This document shows positions 60,084 through 64,000 of a stretch of DNA of 64,000 bases, piece after piece. Origin of the DNA: GWE2-42-39 sp942493345. Its GTDB lineage: Bacteria; Bacteroidota; Bacteroidia; Bacteroidales; Prolixibacteraceae. Below the pieces are notes generated by a model, which was not told the origin of the DNA, did not search any database, and saw only the letters and a list, made by a program, of their open reading frames with translations. Numbering within the stretch: position 1 is the stretch's first letter; every line of letters starts with the position of its first letter. The translations under genes and the position numbers were made by a program. The DNA lies in the NCBI GenBank assembly GCA_942493345.1, contig OW818695.1, forward strand, positions 744,001 through 808,000. The letters run 5' to 3'.

Positions 60084-60764
60084 TTAAAAGTATATTTCAG
60101 CAATAATATTTTTGTATGGAATACCCCGTCCGATGAGCAGGTCGCGAACTTCGACTACCATCAGCGCTTTGCCGCAGAGATAATACAAATGATTGGCCGG
60201 AAGCGTTTTCAGTTGCTTCAAATAATCGGTAACACGGCCGGAAAAAACATCGCAACTTTGCTCCTGCGAACAACAACGGACATAATGTTCGCCCAATGCC
60301 CAGTCGAGTTCATCTTCAAAATAAAATTGGTTCAGATAACGCGCCCCGTGTACCAGGGTTTTCCCTTTTTCCTGTCCCGAGCGGAACATGCTGTAAAACG
60401 GGGCAATTCCGGTTCCTGCGGCAATCCAGAAAGCCGGTTGGTCGTCGCCAGTAAAACTACCGTAGGCTTTGCTCACCCATATCGTTTCACCGGGAATACA
60501 CGACGATAATTTTGGGGTCAGTTCGCCTTCTTTTTTAATATTGAAAAGTACCCGCATCTCCTTTTCGTGATTGCCGCTGCACAGGCTGTAAATTCGGGGC
60601 TGATCGTTTTCGTGCAAGGCAATTTTCACCACCTGACCGGGGAAAAAATCACTGTTCCGTTTCCACGAAACGACATGTGCTCCCGGCGATATTTCTTCGT
60701 TTCCGGTAATCTTTACAGGGAAAAGTTCATGTTTCGCAGGCTGGTGTTCTTCGGCTTCTGACAT
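60084..60764 (-). CDS. FAD-binding oxidoreductase (ferredoxin-NADP reductase-like)
   Basis: 226 residues. FAD-binding RIYSLCSGN near 78 (the RxYS/T motif), GTGIAPFYSMF for the pyridine nucleotide, and LYYLCGKALMVVEVRDLLIGRG near the end, ending in an aromatic-containing EIYF typical of FNR. It should move electrons between NADPH and ferredoxin or flavodoxin. It is monocistronic, so its partner is unknown; in this anaerobe-like genome it could link to ferredoxin used by the hydrogenase. Confidence 0.87.
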   Translation of the reverse strand: MSEAEEHQPAKHELFPVKITGNEEISPGAHVVSWKRNSDFFPGQVVKIALHENDQPRIYSLCSGNHEKEMRVLFNIKKEGELTPKLSSCIPGETIWVSKAYGSFTGDDQPAFWIAAGTGIAPFYSMFRSGQEKGKTLVHGARYLNQFYFEDELDWALGEHYVRCCSQEQSCDVFSGRVTDYLKQLKTLPANHLYYLCGKALMVVEVRDLLIGRGIPYKNIIAEIYF

Positions 60765-61093
60765 CTGATTTTTTTTCAGTAAAACACGAAATTAAGCCGA
60801 AGGTTCACGATCCGGTTTCCACATCGGGAATCAGCGGAAAACTCCCGGTATTGCCGTGTTCTGAACGGCTGACACTTCTTTCGGAAAGCCTTTTTAAAAG
60901 GTATTCTGTTCCTGCTGACGATTAATCCATTTTCAATGTCCGCTTCAGAAACTTCAATCAGGGCATTTCTCAGGATTAAAGCGCTTTATATTAAAATAAC
61001 ATAGCAATTTAGTTCGTCATTCAACCATCGTTATCCGGCAAAATTTGTAAATTTGTTCTCCGTAAACCAAACCTTTTACAAATAGAAATTACG
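60765..61093. other. Divergent promoter region of the FNR-like gene and nagB
   Basis: The 329-base gap is gene-free. TAAATTTG at 61048-61055 matches the -7 consensus, 39 bases before the nagB ATG; no good -33 box is visible. GTATTCTG-, TTGCCGTG-type sequence in the left half shows no repeat or stem. Confidence 0.5.
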
Positions 61094-61921
61094 ATGAGAT
61101 TAATTATTCAGGAAACACATCAAATTGCGTCGCGTTGGGCAGCTAATTACATGGCCCGAAAAATTCAATTGGCAAATCCTACCGAAGCAAATCCGTTCGT
61201 ACTGGGATTGCCTACCGGTTCTTCTCCATTATTGATTTATAAAGAATTAATTTCTTTACACCAGGCCGGAAAAGTTTCGTTTAAAAACGTGGTCACATTC
61301 AATATGGATGAATACGTAGGAATTCCGAAAAATCATCCGCAAAGTTACTACACCTTCATGTGGGATAATTTCTTCAGCCACATCGACATTCAGGAGAAAA
61401 ATGTAAATATTCTGAATGGTAATGCACCGGACCTGAAAGCGGAATGCCAACGGTATGAAGAAAAGATAAAGCAGGTCGGCGGAATTGATTTATTCCTGGG
61501 AGGAATTGGCGCCGATGGACATCTCGCGTTCAATGAACCCGGTTCGTCGTTATCGTCGCGCACACGCGACAAGGAACTGAATTACGACACGATGGTCGCC
61601 AACTCCAGGTTTTTCGACAATGATTACAATAAAGTTCCGAAAAGCGCACTGACAGTTGGCATTGCAACCGTGCTTGATTCGAAAGAAGTTCTGGTCATTG
61701 TAAATGGACTGTCGAAAGCCAGGGCTTTACGGCATGCCGTGGAAGAAGGAGTTAACCACATGTGGACCATCAGCGCATTGCAATTGCACCCCAAAGGAAT
61801 GATTGTTTGCGACGAACATGCAACCTACGAACTCAAGGTAGGAACTTACAGACATTTTAAATCGATCGAAGAAAAAAATCTTGATCCGGAAAAAATAAGT
61901 AATTCGGATTTGATCTGGTAG
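61094..61921 (+). CDS. nagB: Glucosamine-6-phosphate deaminase
   Basis: 275 residues, close to E. coli NagB. Motifs: MRLIIQETHQIASRWAANYM, LGLPTGSSPLLIYKELI, VVTFNMDEYVGIPKNHPQSYYTFMWDNFF with the catalytic Asp, DLFLGGIGADGHLAFNEPGSSLSSRTR and a late ALRHAVEEGVNHMWTISALQLHPKG. It converts glucosamine-6-P to fructose-6-P and ammonium, feeding amino-sugar breakdown. It has its own terminator, 35 bases after the stop. Confidence 0.96.
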   Translation: MRLIIQETHQIASRWAANYMARKIQLANPTEANPFVLGLPTGSSPLLIYKELISLHQAGKVSFKNVVTFNMDEYVGIPKNHPQSYYTFMWDNFFSHIDIQEKNVNILNGNAPDLKAECQRYEEKIKQVGGIDLFLGGIGADGHLAFNEPGSSLSSRTRDKELNYDTMVANSRFFDNDYNKVPKSALTVGIATVLDSKEVLVIVNGLSKARALRHAVEEGVNHMWTISALQLHPKGMIVCDEHATYELKVGTYRHFKSIEEKNLDPEKISNSDLIW

Positions 61922-61951
61922 TTCAAAATCGTTGTTCTCATACAAAAATAG

Positions 61952-61998
61952 AAAATGACCATCTTTGCCTTTTGAACGTGCAAAGGTGGTCGTTTCAT
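61952..61998 (+). terminator. Intrinsic terminator of nagB
   Basis: GACCATCTTTGC at 61957-61968 pairs with GCAAAGGTGGTC at 61980-61991, followed by GTTTCATTTT. The stem is 12 bp with one G-U pair. The stretch to 62227 holds CCCCC/GGGGG-type relics (CCCCCAATTGGGGATTAGGG) and no gene. Confidence 0.8.
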
Positions 61999-62226
61999 TT
62001 TCAACATCCCCGGTTTTTTTCAAAAAAGGAGGGGGTTTGCTCGTGAAAAGCAACAATTTTAAACCCCCAAAAAGTACTAACAACAGCATTTGTACATGCC
62101 AAAAGTCCCCCAATTGGGGATTAGGGGGCAAATAAAAAACATCATTATAGAATTCTCAGTTAAACAGATCGGATTGCAAATCCGTATCAGCCAGAGCCCG
62201 CCCGCAAGTGTGACAATATCAAAAAA

Positions 62227-62267
62227 GAACCCTTTTCCTTCCGGATTTCGGAACAGAAAAAGGGTTC
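62227..62267 (-). terminator. Terminator of the NagB-like/LmbE gene
   Basis: On the minus strand GAACCCTTTTTC and GAAAAGGGTTC pair around a 16-base loop (with an inner CCGAAATCCGG), followed by TTTTTT. It lies just beyond the stop of the gene on that strand. Confidence 0.85.
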
Positions 62268-62307
62268 AATATTATCGGGAACCGATATTTCGTTTTGCTG
62301 AAATGTT

Positions 62308-64000
62308 TTATTCAAACACACCTTCGACCGACTTCTCGAGTTCGTCAGCCAGTTTTAGGAATTCGGTTACATTCATGTCGCGATGGTAGATCAAACCATG
62401 AGTTGCACGGATGAGCGGTTTGCTGTGCTGGTAGAAAAAGTCTTTACCCAGCAAAAATTGAATTTGTTTCAACTGCTCGACCCACACGTGTTGCGTCAAC
62501 GTACTGAATTTTCCATCGAGCTGATAGCTTGGAAACGATGCATTTACCTGGGTCAGGTAACAATCGGTAAACGAATTATCGAGAATTGCCAAAGCATTGA
62601 GCGAAACCGGAGTAATTACATTGACATCGGCCGGATGAAAACGGAACCATACATTCCGATAGCCTATGATACGAAGATTGGAGAGATCGGCTTCCTTGCT
62701 CCATTCGCGAACCGTGGCAGCAGTTACCTGTAAAACTTTGTAATGTGTGTCGGGGCCGCTTCCTTCGGGGTCGAGCGCCAAACTGATTGAAGTTGGTTTG
62801 TATTTTCGGAAATCTTCAAGCACACGGGCAATATCCTGGCGGTAATCAGGAGCTTCGGAAAACGATCCGCTCTGGTAGAAACCCAAACGAAGATGATGTA
62901 CATTTTTCACCGGCACACCGTAATGCGCCCACACCAGTTCTTCTTCAAATTCGCGGATCATTCCTTTTAATTTCTGAATTCTGGGTGGGTTTTTCCCTCC
63001 GTCGTAAAACGTTTTTAATTCAGCAATCAGCTTATCGATGGTTTCAATCAACATGGTTTGGCTTTCCAACTCCCAGATTTGCGCCATTGCGCGAACCAAA
63101 CGATGACAAACACCCCTGCGTTTTTCATCTTCATTGCCAGCGGCAACATTGTCGAGATAATGGTACACATCTTTGTCCCACTTGTATTTGTAACCTTCAG
63201 CAAAAAAGTCAGGATAAGTCACCATCAACATTTTCCCTTCGAGAAGTAACTTTCGGGTATCCTCAAGTAATCCGATCAAAAACGAATTGGTAACAGCTGT
63301 AAACCCGGAAGTCATTACAGCAAAATGCGATTCGTTGGTTGCCTCGCGCAACTGACGGTTTATAACTGGCATGATTCCCAGCATAATATCGTCGTGATGG
63401 GGGCCTGAATGGTAATATGTCTGATTTACATCTTTCGCCATCCCCCGTTCAATTTTTGCAGTAATCGATTCGATTACAGAAGCAACTGTATTTTCGTTTA
63501 ACCCGGGAATTAAGCTGCAATACGAGTCGGCCTTCAAATCTGCCAACTCGAGTTTTGGTCCGAATTTATTGATCTTTACACACAGGTCAATGACGGCCCG
63601 TTCGGTTTTTTCGTGGGTCCAGTCTCCTGTTTTGTAATATTTATCGACGGTATCGGTCAGTTTTATTGCAGCTCCATTGGTCAGGTAGATGCGTGCATTT
63701 TTAAGTTTTTGCAGCGCTGTTGCCGGATACAAATTGTCGGGTTCGTTTTCGAGCGCCGCTTTTATGATGTCGGCATTCGATTCGCCGGCAGCATATATAA
63801 TCGCAACAGCATCCGGATTATAGGTAATTGTTTCCAACCCAATGGTAATTACCAGCCTTTTGCGCGACACTTCAATTCCTCCCAGGTCGGCTGCGGTAAT
63901 CGCTTGTGTTTCAAAATTAGTAGTCGTTAAACGGGTCGCCGAAAAATGATCGGTTCCACGCGTATTAAATGCGATATGCCCGTCGGGGCCAATTCCTCCG
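62308..64000 (-). CDS. Glucosamine-6-phosphate deaminase-like/LmbE fusion, 5' truncated by window edge
   Basis: At least 563 residues; the frame is open to the right edge, where GGIGPDGHIAFNTRGTDHF shows the NagB/6-phosphogluconolactonase core, so the internal ATG at 63870 is not the start. Further parts: ITAADLGGIEVSRKRLVITIG, a PIG-L/LmbE-type deacetylase motif YYHSGPHHDDIMLG (HHDD, zinc site), and a helical C-terminus. This is the long deaminase form typical of Bacteroidota. It converges with the single-domain nagB. Confidence 0.88.
   Translation of the reverse strand, partial: GGIGPDGHIAFNTRGTDHFSATRLTTTNFETQAITAADLGGIEVSRKRLVITIGLETITYNPDAVAIIYAAGESNADIIKAALENEPDNLYPATALQKLKNARIYLTNGAAIKLTDTVDKYYKTGDWTHEKTERAVIDLCVKINKFGPKLELADLKADSYCSLIPGLNENTVASVIESITAKIERGMAKDVNQTYYHSGPHHDDIMLGIMPVINRQLREATNESHFAVMTSGFTAVTNSFLIGLLEDTRKLLLEGKMLMVTYPDFFAEGYKYKWDKDVYHYLDNVAAGNEDEKRRGVCHRLVRAMAQIWELESQTMLIETIDKLIAELKTFYDGGKNPPRIQKLKGMIREFEEELVWAHYGVPVKNVHHLRLGFYQSGSFSEAPDYRQDIARVLEDFRKYKPTSISLALDPEGSGPDTHYKVLQVTAATVREWSKEADLSNLRIIGYRNVWFRFHPADVNVITPVSLNALAILDNSFTDCYLTQVNASFPSYQLDGKFSTLTQHVWVEQLKQIQFLLGKDFFYQHSKPLIRATHGLIYHRDMNVTEFLKLADELEKSVEGVFE

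Overview
The window reads as a chromosomal segment of an anaerobic or facultatively anaerobic member of the Bacteroidota, most like the Bacteroidales/Marinilabiliales. Pointers are a fused GldF-GldG protein, Reg_prop sensor kinase, DUF4494, DUF4159 and DUF1015 proteins, the SurE-LpxB pairing, an ECF sigma factor with a small companion gene, TAnnTTTG-type promoters, and weak Shine-Dalgarno sites. No rRNA, tRNA, CRISPR array or intact insertion sequence was seen.

Layout. 1-0.4 kb: 5' end of an exported protein gene (minus strand) under a cobalamin riboswitch. 0.6-8.1 kb: housekeeping and enzyme genes (MaoC-like hydratase, esterase, EEP phosphatase, ClpP, class IV aminotransferase, M64 peptidase, MscS channel, Lrp regulator). 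8.2-8.6 kb: remnant of an ABC ATPase. 8.6-10.8 kb: large GT-C-like membrane protein. 11-19.5 kb, minus strand: one long operon with an electron-bifurcating type [FeFe] hydrogenase (HydABC plus a 2Fe-2S protein), preceded by a putative sensory [FeFe] hydrogenase-like protein, two DRTGG proteins, a PHP protein and two GHKL ATPases, one of them RsbW-like. Divergent from it at 20.5-22.6 kb are a PAS protein and a SpoIIE-type phosphatase. Together they look like a redox- or H2-sensing partner-switching module that controls the bifurcating hydrogenase.

22.7-40 kb: DUF4159 protein, membrane-anchored zinc-finger protein, flavodoxin-type reductase, CorA, ECF sigma factor with a hairpin over the start of the next small gene, UvrA, FAH-family hydrolase, DnaQ-like exonuclease, DnaN, GldFG, LpxB/SurE, EamA permease, phosphotriesterase-like lipoprotein. 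40.6-44.1 kb: large periplasmic-propeller sensor kinase. 44.2-52.7 kb: DUF4494, DUF1015, SerC, GcvT, Hpt protein, PHP hydrolase, M24 peptidase.

52.9-55.7 kb: hexuronate catabolism (NUDIX-like regulator, SDR D-mannonate oxidoreductase candidate, UxuA). 55.7-58.9 kb: accessory island with a hipBA remnant, a type II restriction-modification operon (C protein, methyltransferase, nuclease) with two visible operators, and a decayed 21-bp tandem repeat. 58.9-64 kb: RlmN, a ferredoxin-NADP reductase-like flavoprotein, NagB, and a convergent, edge-truncated NagB-like/LmbE fusion. Dispersed intergenic repeats of several families mark many gene junctions.
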